Shown here: piece by piece, positions 36,284 through 44,441 of the stretch
Layout of the letters: each line of letters opens with the position of its first letter
Position numbering within the stretch: position 1 is the stretch's first letter
Assembly (NCBI RefSeq): GCF_000756615.1
Contig: NZ_CP009288.1
Coordinates: 4,774,001 to 4,838,000 of the forward strand
From: Paenibacillus durus
Lineage (GTDB): Bacteria; Bacillota; Bacilli; Paenibacillales; Paenibacillaceae
Length of the DNA: 64,000 bases
Reading direction: 5' to 3'
The notes under the pieces: generated by a model
Told to the model about the DNA's origin: nothing
Database searches by the model: none
Seen by the model: the letters and a program-made list of their open reading frames with translations, nothing else
Made by a program: the position numbers and the translations under genes

Positions 36284-37150
36284 TCAGCAGGCGTCCTCCC
36301 GCAGAATCACTACGGTGGCGTTATCCTGACCGCGCAGCCCTTTCGCCTCAATGGCGTCAATGATGTCTTCCGCCATATCCTGAGGCGTTTTCTGCTGCAG
36401 CAGAATTTGTTCAAGCTCAATTTCTGTCAGCGCTTCGTGCACACCGTCGCTTGCGAGCAGGACCAGATCATCCGCCCGAAGCGGCACCGGGTCCTCTCCA
36501 ATCTCCATCCGCTCGAATCCCTCGTAGCCGAGATAATTCGTCAACTGGCGGCGGACCGGGCTGGACACGGCCTCCTCGCGGGACATTTCCCCGGTCAGCA
36601 CCTTTTCCTCCAGCAGCGTTTCCGCCGTATGCTTCGAATTCACCGGCACGAACTCTCCGTTGCGAAAAAGGGTGATCAGGCTGTCGCCTACAGCGCCATA
36701 ATGCAGCTTGCCGCCTGTGATTACAGCCGCTGCCAGCGTCGTTCCTCCACCCTGCCCGTTCAGATTTTGCAGTATTTCGCGATTGCTCTTCTGCGCAGCC
36801 CTGGCGAAGTATTCTTCCAGTTCGTCTGCCCGCTCCACTTTGGCGAATTCTCTTGTAAATGTTGTCACCGCCAAAGTGCTGGACATCCGCCCGTTCTGCA
36901 GGCCGCTGATCCCGTCGGCGACCACAGCCAGCGTCCCGACAGGCGTCGTCATGCTGGCGAAATAATCGTCCTGCTCCGCTCTGCGTCCAATAGTCTGTCC
37001 GTTGCCGATCCGGATGGCTCCGGCCTTCCCCAGCCGCCGCCGGGGCGCAATCGGCGCTATGAATCCAAAGCGGATAATAAGCAGTGCAATAATGATGCAG
37101 ACCGCTATAGCCACAACAATATAAAAATCAACTGCATTCTCATAGTTCAC
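36284..37150 (-). CDS. PP2C-family Ser/Thr protein phosphatase, membrane-anchored
   Basis: A 288-residue PP2C enzyme, metal-dependent and likely to reverse the kinase encoded at 44418-45335. One N-terminal helix (VVAIAVCIIIALLIIRFGF) anchors it. The catalytic motifs are intact: RAEQDDYFA, VVADGISGLQNG, GAVGDSLITLF, LLASDGVHEAL and GQDNATVVIL. It resembles PppA of the T6SS threonine phosphorylation pathway. GTG 37150 follows GAGGTGAAAAGA; the frame is open further up without a site. Confidence 0.85.
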   Translation of the reverse strand: MNYENAVDFYIVVAIAVCIIIALLIIRFGFIAPIAPRRRLGKAGAIRIGNGQTIGRRAEQDDYFASMTTPVGTLAVVADGISGLQNGRMSSTLAVTTFTREFAKVERADELEEYFARAAQKSNREILQNLNGQGGGTTLAAAVITGGKLHYGAVGDSLITLFRNGEFVPVNSKHTAETLLEEKVLTGEMSREEAVSSPVRRQLTNYLGYEGFERMEIGEDPVPLRADDLVLLASDGVHEALTEIELEQILLQQKTPQDMAEDIIDAIEAKGLRGQDNATVVILREDAC

Positions 37151-37224
37151 TCTTTTCACCTCAAAAGTCAGGCTTGCAATTAACGCGCAGCATCCATCTG
37201 GCCCTGCGATTTCAGCCGGGTGAA

Positions 37225-37749
37225 CTATCCGTTGTTCTCCCACTCAAAGTGCGGCCCGCACAGCGGAGTAAAGATAAACTTGCTTCTCCCAAGCTGAATG
37301 ACGTCGTACGCGTTGAGCTCCACCGGGGAATATACCGCTTCATTGTTATGATAAGCCAGCCCCGATGCGTCTCCGGGCAGCAGAAAAAAGTTGCGCTTTT
37401 TCGGATCATATACAATAACGGCATGATTCCGGCGCGACACGGTGTTATCCCCGATAATACGGATATGCATTTCTTCTGCGCGCCCGATAAAGTTCTTCTC
37501 GGCCATGATCCGGTAGTCCTGACCCATCTGAGCCCCTTCAATGCACACCAGCCAGCCGGTTACCGGATGAATGCCGGTAGTCTCTCCCAGATACGGCATC
37601 GTCTTGTCTTCTTCCGCAGTAAGCGGAGTCTGGCGCGCGGCCGGATCGCCCGCCGGCGCGGCTTGCACCACCGAGTGGCAATAAGGACATGTATTTCCAT
37701 GCTTGCGTGTACTGAACATGTGTCCGTTCGGGCATCTTGTCAAACTCAT
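37225..37749 (-). CDS. FHA-domain protein with N-terminal zinc ribbon
   Basis: A 174-residue soluble protein. CPNGHMFSTRKHGNTCPYC at residues 6-24 is a two-CxxC-type zinc ribbon. The FHA domain covers about 75-165: FIGRAEEMHIRI, DNTVSRRNHAVIVYD, NAYDVIQLGRSKFIF. The Gly-Arg, Ser and Asn-His residues that bind phosphothreonine are present. In T6SS, Fha binds the phosphorylated kinase or its target and starts assembly. It is followed 75 bases on by the phosphatase gene. Confidence 0.83.
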   Translation of the reverse strand: MSLTRCPNGHMFSTRKHGNTCPYCHSVVQAAPAGDPAARQTPLTAEEDKTMPYLGETTGIHPVTGWLVCIEGAQMGQDYRIMAEKNFIGRAEEMHIRIIGDNTVSRRNHAVIVYDPKKRNFFLLPGDASGLAYHNNEAVYSPVELNAYDVIQLGRSKFIFTPLCGPHFEWENNG

Positions 37750-37767
37750 CGTATGTACTCTTCCCCC

Positions 37768-38379
37768 TTATTTCACCAGCAATCTTGTATTGGCGATATA
37801 TAGCAGATCCCCCGGGCCTATCCTATGAGGCTCTCCGCTCTCCAGCTTGTCAACGGCGCTTTTCTTCGCCGCGCGCAGTCCGGTTCCGCTTCTGGAATCG
37901 ACATCCTCCACGTACCATTCGCTGCCTACCCGGTTAAGGACCGCATGCTCCGCGCTGATCAGCGAAGCATACTCGCTGTTCGCCAGATCGATATCCGCCT
38001 CCTGGCGGGCATTTGTCTTCCCGATCAGCAGCGAAATCTCTCCTTTGATGTACCACTCTTTCAATGGATCGCCGTCGTCATCAAGCAGAACAAGCTTAAT
38101 TACCTCTTGCACCGGAGGATGCGCCGCCTGCTGAACGCGCGGCTTCTTGTTCGTCACCGTCTTGACAGCATCTGCAGCTTCGCCGCCCCTCTCTACTGTC
38201 ACCCGGCGTCTGCCAAAATAGAGATACAGCAGGAAGCAGACCGCAATCCCTGCAACCACTCCGGCCTTCAACGGATAAAAGCCGGATCTGCGGAATACAT
38301 ATATGGCAGTGGCCGCAATCACTCCCCAAATGATGACGTCCAGTATGAACAGGCATATGATCCTGAACGGTTTGGCCAA
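37768..38379 (-). CDS. Membrane-anchored FHA-domain protein
   Basis: A 203-residue protein with two N-terminal membrane helices (IICLFILDVIIWGVIAATAI and AGVVAGIAVCFLLYLYF) and a cytoplasmic FHA domain at about 110-203: LLIGKTNARQEADIDL, SLISAEHAVLN, WYVEDVDSRSGTGL. The first Arg of the FHA signature is Lys here. The start is TTG 38379 with AAAGGAG eight bases upstream. It could anchor phosphorylated parts of the machine at the membrane, taking the place of the missing TssJLM complex; that is inference. Confidence 0.82.
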   Translation of the reverse strand: MAKPFRIICLFILDVIIWGVIAATAIYVFRRSGFYPLKAGVVAGIAVCFLLYLYFGRRRVTVERGGEAADAVKTVTNKKPRVQQAAHPPVQEVIKLVLLDDDGDPLKEWYIKGEISLLIGKTNARQEADIDLANSEYASLISAEHAVLNRVGSEWYVEDVDSRSGTGLRAAKKSAVDKLESGEPHRIGPGDLLYIANTRLLVK

Positions 38380-38411
38380 GCCAATCTCTCCTTTGCCCCG
38401 GTAATCCGCTG

Positions 38412-38864
38412 TTATTTACGGAATCCGAAAAATTGATTGAACAGTCCGTCGGCATTCACTGGCTCTCCGGCTTTCTTGCCGGACGCTCCCGGTGTCCCCT
38501 TTCCGGTCTTCGGGTGAAAGCCGAAGAATCTCTCAAATTCCTTCGCCATGGCAGCCGGGTCAGAAGCTGTAAAAGATTTCCGCTCCGCGTGCCCGGCCCG
38601 GTCGCCGCCGCTGCGGGTCCGGCCGCCTTCCGCCTGCTTCCCTTCTTTCCTGCCCTGCCGCATCCTGACATCGTATGCCTGCCGCGAGGCTTCGCTGCGC
38701 AGCGTTTCATAAGCCTCATGAATCTGCTTAAACTTCTGCGCCGCTTCCTTGCTTCCCTGATTCGTATCCGGATGATATTTTTTGGCGAGCTTGCGGTAAG
38801 CCCGCTTGATCTCTGCTTCCGAAGCATCCCGGCCGACATCGAGCAGTTCATAGAAATCCGCCAT
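38412..38864 (-). CDS. J-domain (DnaJ-like) co-chaperone
   Basis: A 150-residue protein. Residues 1-65 form a canonical J-domain: MADFYELLDVGRDASEAEIK, then KKYHPDTNQ with the His-Pro-Asp needed to stimulate Hsp70. The rest is a basic Gly-rich linker and a C-terminal stretch ending FFGFRK that resembles another FxxFFGF block at residue 110. It lacks the zinc and client domains of DnaJ. It probably works with the Hsp70-like protein of the same operon. ATG 38864 follows AAGGGGAGAGA. Confidence 0.88.
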   Translation of the reverse strand: MADFYELLDVGRDASEAEIKRAYRKLAKKYHPDTNQGSKEAAQKFKQIHEAYETLRSEASRQAYDVRMRQGRKEGKQAEGGRTRSGGDRAGHAERKSFTASDPAAMAKEFERFFGFHPKTGKGTPGASGKKAGEPVNADGLFNQFFGFRK

Positions 38865-38901
38865 GCTTGTCTCTCCCCTTCATTTCTTGCGCGGATTAGG
38901 A

Positions 38902-38939
38902 AGCCCGCATTTCCCATTCTGAGGTGGGGAATACGGGCT
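38902..38939 (-). terminator. Stem-loop between the tube gene and the J-domain gene
   Basis: An imperfect 15-bp stem (AGCCCG...CGGGCT) with a 7-base loop sits just after the tube gene and has only a weak T-tail on the minus strand. It may let only part of transcription pass, keeping sheath and tube in excess over the later genes. Confidence 0.5.
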
Positions 38940-39000
38940 TCTGGTAAGACAACCCTATCCGCTCTGCCCTAAGGCATCAGCTGTATAACGGAATGTAAGA

Positions 39001-39426
39001 TTATACCGCGTAGCCGCCGTCGATCTTTGCCAGCTCGGTCTTGTCTTTTTTCTGTTTTACGAAGATAGAGAATGTACCCACTCCTTCGGTGTCGCCGAAG
39101 CTTTCGTTGTAATCTACAACAAAAGCGTTAGGGAAGGAAATTTTGCGCACAACCTGATCGGCTGAGATAACTTCCAGAGTAAGCTTGCGGTAGCAATCCG
39201 CTTTCTCGGCGGGTACAAGCGACCAAAGCGCCAGCTTCATGGTGTCGTCTGCTTTGTCTCCATCCGTTGCGGTAATAATTTTGCCGCTGATACGCAGCGT
39301 CGAGCCTACGTCTGTGGAGCGGGCGTTGGAATCATCCGGTGTGTCTGTGTCGTATACGACCTTTTGAATATTGTCCATGCCCACTTCAATCGTTTCTTGT
39401 CCTTCAATTGTCAGTCTGAATCCCAT
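39001..39426 (-). CDS. Hcp-like tube protein
   Basis: A 141-residue beta-rich protein. It starts MGFRLTIEGQETIEV and continues with GSTLRISGKIITA, a short helix (DTMKLALWSLVPAEK), VVRKISFPNAFVVDYNESF and a final GTFSIFVKQKKDKTEL. Length, order of strands and place after the sheath gene fit Hcp/gp19 tube proteins, though the sequence is far from Proteobacterial Hcp. ATG 39426 is chosen because AAGGAGG stands 8 bases before it; the frame is open to 39546 without a site. Such proteins stack as hexameric rings and are made in large amounts. Confidence 0.65.
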   Translation of the reverse strand: MGFRLTIEGQETIEVGMDNIQKVVYDTDTPDDSNARSTDVGSTLRISGKIITATDGDKADDTMKLALWSLVPAEKADCYRKLTLEVISADQVVRKISFPNAFVVDYNESFGDTEGVGTFSIFVKQKKDKTELAKIDGGYAV

Positions 39427-39542
39427 CTGTGTTTCCTCCTTAGAATAAAGTTTGATTTCCGGGAAGCTTTCGCTTGGCCGGGATTTATGTATAAAGGCGA
39501 ATCGGTTAAGAAACGCCTTTACCAACTTTTTCACAGCGCCCA

Positions 39543-41711
39543 TCACGCTTTCACAGGGCTGGTTCCCTTGGTAATCATGACTTCAAGGTTCTTGACATTG
39601 CCGTTGAAGACCAGATCGATATGGCACAGGTTGTTCTTCTCATCAATCACATAACTGATGTCATCCCCGTCCTGAATGATCGAGTTGATATATCCTCTGG
39701 TGCCGATCCATTTGCTCTTCTGGCTGCTCGGGTTGTTGCTAAAGAAACGGACAATGTTCTCATGCTTGAAATCTCCGGTCTGGTAACGGAGAATCCGCTC
39801 GATATACGTGCTGACCAGCGTCTTGTAGACGGAATCGAATCCGTCCTCCGACAGCGCCATGCTTCTGGCTTTGTATACCGTAATCCGGCGGATGTCTTTA
39901 TCCTGCAGCTGCGCGTTTTCCGATGAGAACACGAACCCGAAGTTTTTCCGGTTGATCGCATCCTTGATGTTGTTCGTAAAGCCGGTGATCTCTTTGGCCA
40001 TGGTCGTCACCGTGCGCAGACTGTTGTCTCCTGCTTCAATGTCGAAGCGGGCTCCCGGGAAGTCCTTGTTGACCGTCTTGAACGTTTCCCGCAGATACTC
40101 CGGACATTGATATGCGGCAACGAGTCCCGCGGCCACATAAGCAGCTCCGACATACACGCCTTCAATCCACAATTTCAGGATGTCTTCCTTCTCCTTGGAG
40201 AGCTCTACGCCATTTTCGGTTTGCAGCATCTTGCTGTCGATGATTACGCCCGATTTCTCTTTCGGAATAATGGTGAAATTCGGAACACAAGGAACGGCAA
40301 ATTCACTGTATTCCTTGCGGACCAGCGGGGCGCATTTGTCGATATACTTATCGATGCCCGCCGTCGCCATGCTGTTGAAAGTCGTATCTTCGCTGGATTC
40401 GAAATTGAAGAAGATTTGAATTTTGTAATCCTTGACCACCTGAAGCAGCATGGACAGCGATTCCATCGTGTATCCGTCGTGCTTTACAATCTTCTCATTG
40501 CCTCTGAAGCGTTCGCGCGATACTTTGACTTTCCCTGCAGTTTCCAGTTCAACCGACGGCACAATGCCGAACCAGATCGTGTCGCTGAAATCATTCTTCG
40601 AGTTGACGGTGTTAAGGAAAGTCTCCAGACGCGGGATGTTGCTGCTCTTCACGAGCATATCCAGCTTGCTGTTGGCAATCAGCATCGTCGGCAGCATGCC
40701 TTTGTTCTTGGTGGCGTACTGGTCGAAGAACAGTTTGACGCCGATAATTTTCTCGACAAGCGGCTTGACGGTTTTAACGAAATCATCCTTGGCATTCTTA
40801 TAAAATTCCAAATAGGTATTGTAGTTCTGTACCTCCAGCTCCGTGTTCACTTCCGTATGCACGGCAGGGAGCGGTACGAAGGTACGGACAACAAGATCCT
40901 TCACGTAATTGGACGGACTCTCCGTAATGGAGTCATAGTCCTCCCCAAAGACGTCCGATAAATCACCTGCCCCGTTCTCATCCAGCAGTATCAGCTCTGT
41001 GCTGTCGCTTTTCGGCGCTTCAATAATCTTGAGCTCGCCGCCCTCGCCGATGGTCAGCATGCCGATCTGAACGGCTTCTCCCGCATTCTCTTCCTGTGCT
41101 CCGCCAAGCAGAAGCCGGGTCTTGATATCCTCGATAGCCAGCGGCAGCATGGCCATGACATTGTTGTAGTTTCGGCTCGCTTCTTCGAACATTGCGTTCA
41201 GCTTGTCACCCATATCAAGTTTCTTGGGGTCGCCTTCATCCAGTTGGTCATATTGCCCATACAAATAATGAATTTCTTTGCGCACTTGGCGGATATCATC
41301 CATCACTTTTTTGGGCGAAATCATATCAAGCAGATTCTCGAATTTAAAATCGACGTTCGTGATACCTTGGCTGCGTTTCGTATCAATCAGCGTAAACAGC
41401 ATTTTCAGAAAATCGTTATTCTGATCTACCCGGATCTCCGAAATCATCTCGTCGGGAATGCCATCCGGCTTGCGCAGCGTATACATCACCTTCTGGTTGG
41501 CCGCGTTAAAAAACGAGTATACTGTCGGGGTAAATTTGTCCAGAAATTCTTCGAAGCTGCGGACCAGCAGCTGTTGATTAATCTCTTTAATCCGGTCGTC
41601 GCTTAAACTGTCGATCCCTTTGACATCACCTACGATGGTAATCAGGTCAAGCTTTTCTGGATTAATCTCCTCAAAAAGAATGGTGCGGTTCGTTTGGTTG
41701 ATAATCTCCAT
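39543..41711 (-). CDS. Contractile sheath-like protein, reads as a TssB-TssC fusion
   Basis: A 722-residue protein opening the operon. The N-terminal 200 residues follow the TssB order: ITIVGDVKGIDSL, then LLVRSFEEFLDKFTPTVYSF and VDFKFENLLDMISPKKVMDD, which parallels the TssB block ending in FESMDDFSP. A longer part follows, with WFGIVPSVELETAGK, an AYVAAGLVAAYQCPEY helix and a C-terminal VYKTLVSTYIERILRYQTG that recalls the TssC/tail sheath C-terminus. Length is near TssB plus TssC (about 165 plus 500). So I read it as a single-chain sheath, but the relation is remote. The first gene of an operon is where the most abundant protein is expected. Only a weak ribosome binding site precedes ATG 41711. 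Confidence 0.58.
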   Translation of the reverse strand: MEIINQTNRTILFEEINPEKLDLITIVGDVKGIDSLSDDRIKEINQQLLVRSFEEFLDKFTPTVYSFFNAANQKVMYTLRKPDGIPDEMISEIRVDQNNDFLKMLFTLIDTKRSQGITNVDFKFENLLDMISPKKVMDDIRQVRKEIHYLYGQYDQLDEGDPKKLDMGDKLNAMFEEASRNYNNVMAMLPLAIEDIKTRLLLGGAQEENAGEAVQIGMLTIGEGGELKIIEAPKSDSTELILLDENGAGDLSDVFGEDYDSITESPSNYVKDLVVRTFVPLPAVHTEVNTELEVQNYNTYLEFYKNAKDDFVKTVKPLVEKIIGVKLFFDQYATKNKGMLPTMLIANSKLDMLVKSSNIPRLETFLNTVNSKNDFSDTIWFGIVPSVELETAGKVKVSRERFRGNEKIVKHDGYTMESLSMLLQVVKDYKIQIFFNFESSEDTTFNSMATAGIDKYIDKCAPLVRKEYSEFAVPCVPNFTIIPKEKSGVIIDSKMLQTENGVELSKEKEDILKLWIEGVYVGAAYVAAGLVAAYQCPEYLRETFKTVNKDFPGARFDIEAGDNSLRTVTTMAKEITGFTNNIKDAINRKNFGFVFSSENAQLQDKDIRRITVYKARSMALSEDGFDSVYKTLVSTYIERILRYQTGDFKHENIVRFFSNNPSSQKSKWIGTRGYINSIIQDGDDISYVIDEKNNLCHIDLVFNGNVKNLEVMITKGTSPVKA

Positions 41712-42238
41712 TCATGTTCGGCAGCTCAATTGCCAAAATATTGTGGACTCGCCATCCGCTGTACGAATGCCAAATACCCAGGACCTTGTCACCATTTCGC
41801 TGCCTCCTCCTCCCTCAGTGCATATGTATGGTCGTCCGTTAGACTCAAGGAACGTACATTCCTATGTCTTGCGGTTCTTCCTGAATTTCTACAAAAGCCG
41901 ATTGTATTCCAGATAATTCCTCAATCTCACACCTAATATTAACGACGGCCCATTATTTTTGTCAATTTAAGTTATTCATACAAAAAACAGGACCAATAGA
42001 CTCATAGTTCCGTGAAATTACGAAAATTTCTATGAAAATAGACCCTATTACAAAATTCTCTATTCATTCCAAAATGCTGCCTTCCGATAAAGTAATGTTA
42101 GATTTTAGGTTATTGTTCATATTCAGGAATGGATTCCATCTTGATCCGCTAAACTGTCCGAAAGTTCGGGAATGGTTCGAAAAAGCAAGGGGATCAGGCA
42201 CATAGCGGTAAATCCAGTCAAAATTCAGGGAGGAGATT
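41712..42238. other. Divergent control region of the injection operon
   Basis: 527 bases with no gene. The sequence is AT-rich. It contains the operon promoter on the minus strand with a leader of about 220 bases, and must hold the promoter of the VWA gene, for which I see no consensus pair. Confidence 0.6.
41936..41965 (-). promoter_or_regulatory. Promoter of the 26-kb injection operon
   Basis: TTGACA on the minus strand (41965-41960), an 18-base spacer and TAATAT (41941-41936). It points at the sheath gene; nothing else on this strand lies nearby. Confidence 0.65.
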
Positions 42239-44353
42239 ATGAAGAACCTAAGTAAACGCAGGACTAAGGTTGTTGTGACTTTTGTACTATTTTTAATTTT
42301 TCTCGAAACTTTTTTTTCTGCCGGTTTGACCGGCTCCGCAGAGGCTGCTTCCGCAGCTCTTCCTTCCGGATATGACGTTGTGTTTGTGATGGACACCAGC
42401 TATTCGATGAGAGAATCAGACAAGGAAGGAATCGCCACCGAAGTCGTGAAGATGTTCATGGACATGAGCGACGCCAGCCGCACTAAGGTCGGATTTGTCG
42501 CTTACAATCACCAGATTGTCGCCGCGAGTCCCCTCACCTCAATTGCAGTCGCGGCCCGGAGGACGGGAATTCAAACGGCCATTTCCAGCCTGAAGCGGTC
42601 CGGATATACGGATCTGGGCCTCGGTCTCCGCAAAGGCGCGGATCTGCTTGCCTCCGGGACGGGAGATGGAAGAAAGTCCTTTCTGATTCTGCTATCCGAT
42701 GGCGAGACGGACTTCGGTCCTTCTGCCGGCTCACGGACCAAAGCGGATTCCGACCGGGATGTAGCCTCTGTGATTAAATCGGCTAAGACCAGAAACTATC
42801 CTGTCTATACGATCGGGCTTAATCATAACGGAGCCGTAAACCGGAAGGAGCTGGAGCAAATTGCCGGGGAAACCGGCGGGAGCTCATATATTACGAGCAG
42901 CGCGGATGATCTTCCCGAAATCGTCAACCGTATTTTCGCTAGTCAGATTCGTTCACAGCTCATGCAGACCGCCGGCATCACCGCGACAGGTTCACTCCAA
43001 GACGTAACGGTGACCATTCCCGATTCCAGCATGGAGGAAGCGAATCTCGTCCTGCTCTCCGAGCATCGGCTGAAAGAGGCACAGCTGTATTACAATTCGG
43101 ACAATATCCGCAGATATGAATCGAACCGGTACGTCATTCTGAAAATCGGCCATCCGGCAGCCGGGTCGTTGAAGCTGAAGCTGCGAGGACAGGCGGGGGA
43201 TCTGATCAAAGTTAATTTGCTTGGAAGCTATGCGCTGGAAGTAGACAGCAAGATGACTGGCGGAGGGGCAAGCGGGAAGAATGCCGGAAATGGAGCGTCC
43301 CGGCTTACGGGGGGAGAGACCCTGAAAGGGCAGAAGACCGCTTTTGAAGCGCGGCTTGTGACCGGCGGCAGACAGCCGCTCCAAAATGAAGATGTCTATA
43401 CCTCGCTTAAAGCAGAGCTTGTTGTCACTTCCGCGAACGGTCAGAGCAAGAAGCAGATTCCAATGGTCTATAAGTCCGGAAGCTTCCGTGCGGAGTACAG
43501 CTTCCCGCAGACGGGAGAGTATAAATGGCAGGTTAAAATGCATGGCGCGGCTTTCTACCGGAATGGAATAGTAAATAACATCCATGCAGTGAACACCGGA
43601 CCTGAGGCGACAGGGAATTGGAAGCTCCATGCCATCCGCGAAGACGGGGAAATTCGGCTGAATCTGGACGATTATTTCCAGGATGCCAACAAGGACAAGC
43701 TTACCTTCTCCGTAGCAAATGAGAAAGCTTTCGATCTTGGACATTATAGATGGGACGGGCACACATTGGTATTGTCTTCCCTGCGTACGGGAGAGGCGGG
43801 CTTGAAACTGACTGCGGCGGACCCGCAAGGAGAAACGGCGAGCTCCGTCCTGCTGCTGACCGTAGAATCCAGATATACCGTACTGAAATGGTCATTGGGT
43901 GGAGCCGTACTGGCAATTGCCGCCGGTGTGCTGCTATATTTCTGCTTTAGGCCGAGGCCGGATTTCACCGGCAAGCTTGAAGGCTTCTTCCTCGCGACGG
44001 CCAGCGGCAACGAGGTTCCGGTCAAGTCATGGCCGCTTACTTCCTTCCCTGGGCGCAAGGTTACCTTAAATGAGCTGTTCCGCTCGCTTGCCGTGCACGA
44101 GCCTTTGCCGGAAGCGGAGCGGATCGTCTTCACGCCAGGTAAAAACGGGACTCTGACCGTCAAACACGATACGCGCTGCGCGGTCCAGCACGGCAAGACG
44201 CCGGTCGCGAGAAATCAAAAGGCAGTCATGTCTTACAATGAGAAGCTGTACATTACTTTCGAGGATGGAATAACGGAAATTGAGATTCGATACAAGGCGA
44301 TTAAGCCGGTAACGAACATTTACACCGGCGGAGATTCGAATCGGGCCGGATAA
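42239..44353 (+). CDS. Secreted/membrane von Willebrand factor A protein
   Basis: A 704-residue protein. A signal peptide (VTFVLFLIFLETFFSAGLTG, cut near AEAAS) is followed by a VWA domain at about 45-230 with an intact MIDAS: FVMDTSYSMRESD (DxSxS), SGYTDLGLGL and LLSDGETDFGPS. A long extracellular beta region follows, then a membrane helix (WSLGGAVLAIAAGVLLYF) near 550-575 and a cytoplasmic domain of about 130 residues. It is divergent from the injection operon. In T6SS-like loci VWA domains are found on kinase PpkA; here kinase and VWA are on separate neighbouring genes. ATG 42239 follows AGGGAGGAG. Confidence 0.85.
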   Translation: MKNLSKRRTKVVVTFVLFLIFLETFFSAGLTGSAEAASAALPSGYDVVFVMDTSYSMRESDKEGIATEVVKMFMDMSDASRTKVGFVAYNHQIVAASPLTSIAVAARRTGIQTAISSLKRSGYTDLGLGLRKGADLLASGTGDGRKSFLILLSDGETDFGPSAGSRTKADSDRDVASVIKSAKTRNYPVYTIGLNHNGAVNRKELEQIAGETGGSSYITSSADDLPEIVNRIFASQIRSQLMQTAGITATGSLQDVTVTIPDSSMEEANLVLLSEHRLKEAQLYYNSDNIRRYESNRYVILKIGHPAAGSLKLKLRGQAGDLIKVNLLGSYALEVDSKMTGGGASGKNAGNGASRLTGGETLKGQKTAFEARLVTGGRQPLQNEDVYTSLKAELVVTSANGQSKKQIPMVYKSGSFRAEYSFPQTGEYKWQVKMHGAAFYRNGIVNNIHAVNTGPEATGNWKLHAIREDGEIRLNLDDYFQDANKDKLTFSVANEKAFDLGHYRWDGHTLVLSSLRTGEAGLKLTAADPQGETASSVLLLTVESRYTVLKWSLGGAVLAIAAGVLLYFCFRPRPDFTGKLEGFFLATASGNEVPVKSWPLTSFPGRKVTLNELFRSLAVHEPLPEAERIVFTPGKNGTLTVKHDTRCAVQHGKTPVARNQKAVMSYNEKLYITFEDGITEIEIRYKAIKPVTNIYTGGDSNRAG

Positions 44354-44393
44354 GCAGGGATGAAGCGGAGCTGCTGCTCGGGTATAAGGGCGC

Positions 44394-44441
44394 CTGAAAA
44401 AGCGTCAGCCCTGAAGGTTATCCTCCAGAGCGCTGACGCTT
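44394..44441 (-). terminator. Terminator overlapping the 3' end of the kinase gene
   Basis: On the minus strand AAGCGTCAGC (44441-44432) pairs with GCTGACGCTT (44409-44400), followed by TTTTC. The loop holds the kinase stop codon. Confidence 0.75.

Noticed and set aside
39427..39546. Longer N-terminus of the tube gene to 39546
   Set aside because: No ribosome binding site there; the extra 40 residues are basic and unlike tube proteins, and AAGGAGG stands before 39426.
15706..41711. The locus is a prophage or tailocin
   Set aside because: No integrase, terminase, capsid, lysis or tail-fibre genes, while kinase, FHA, PP2C, Eag-like and DUF4280 genes are present.
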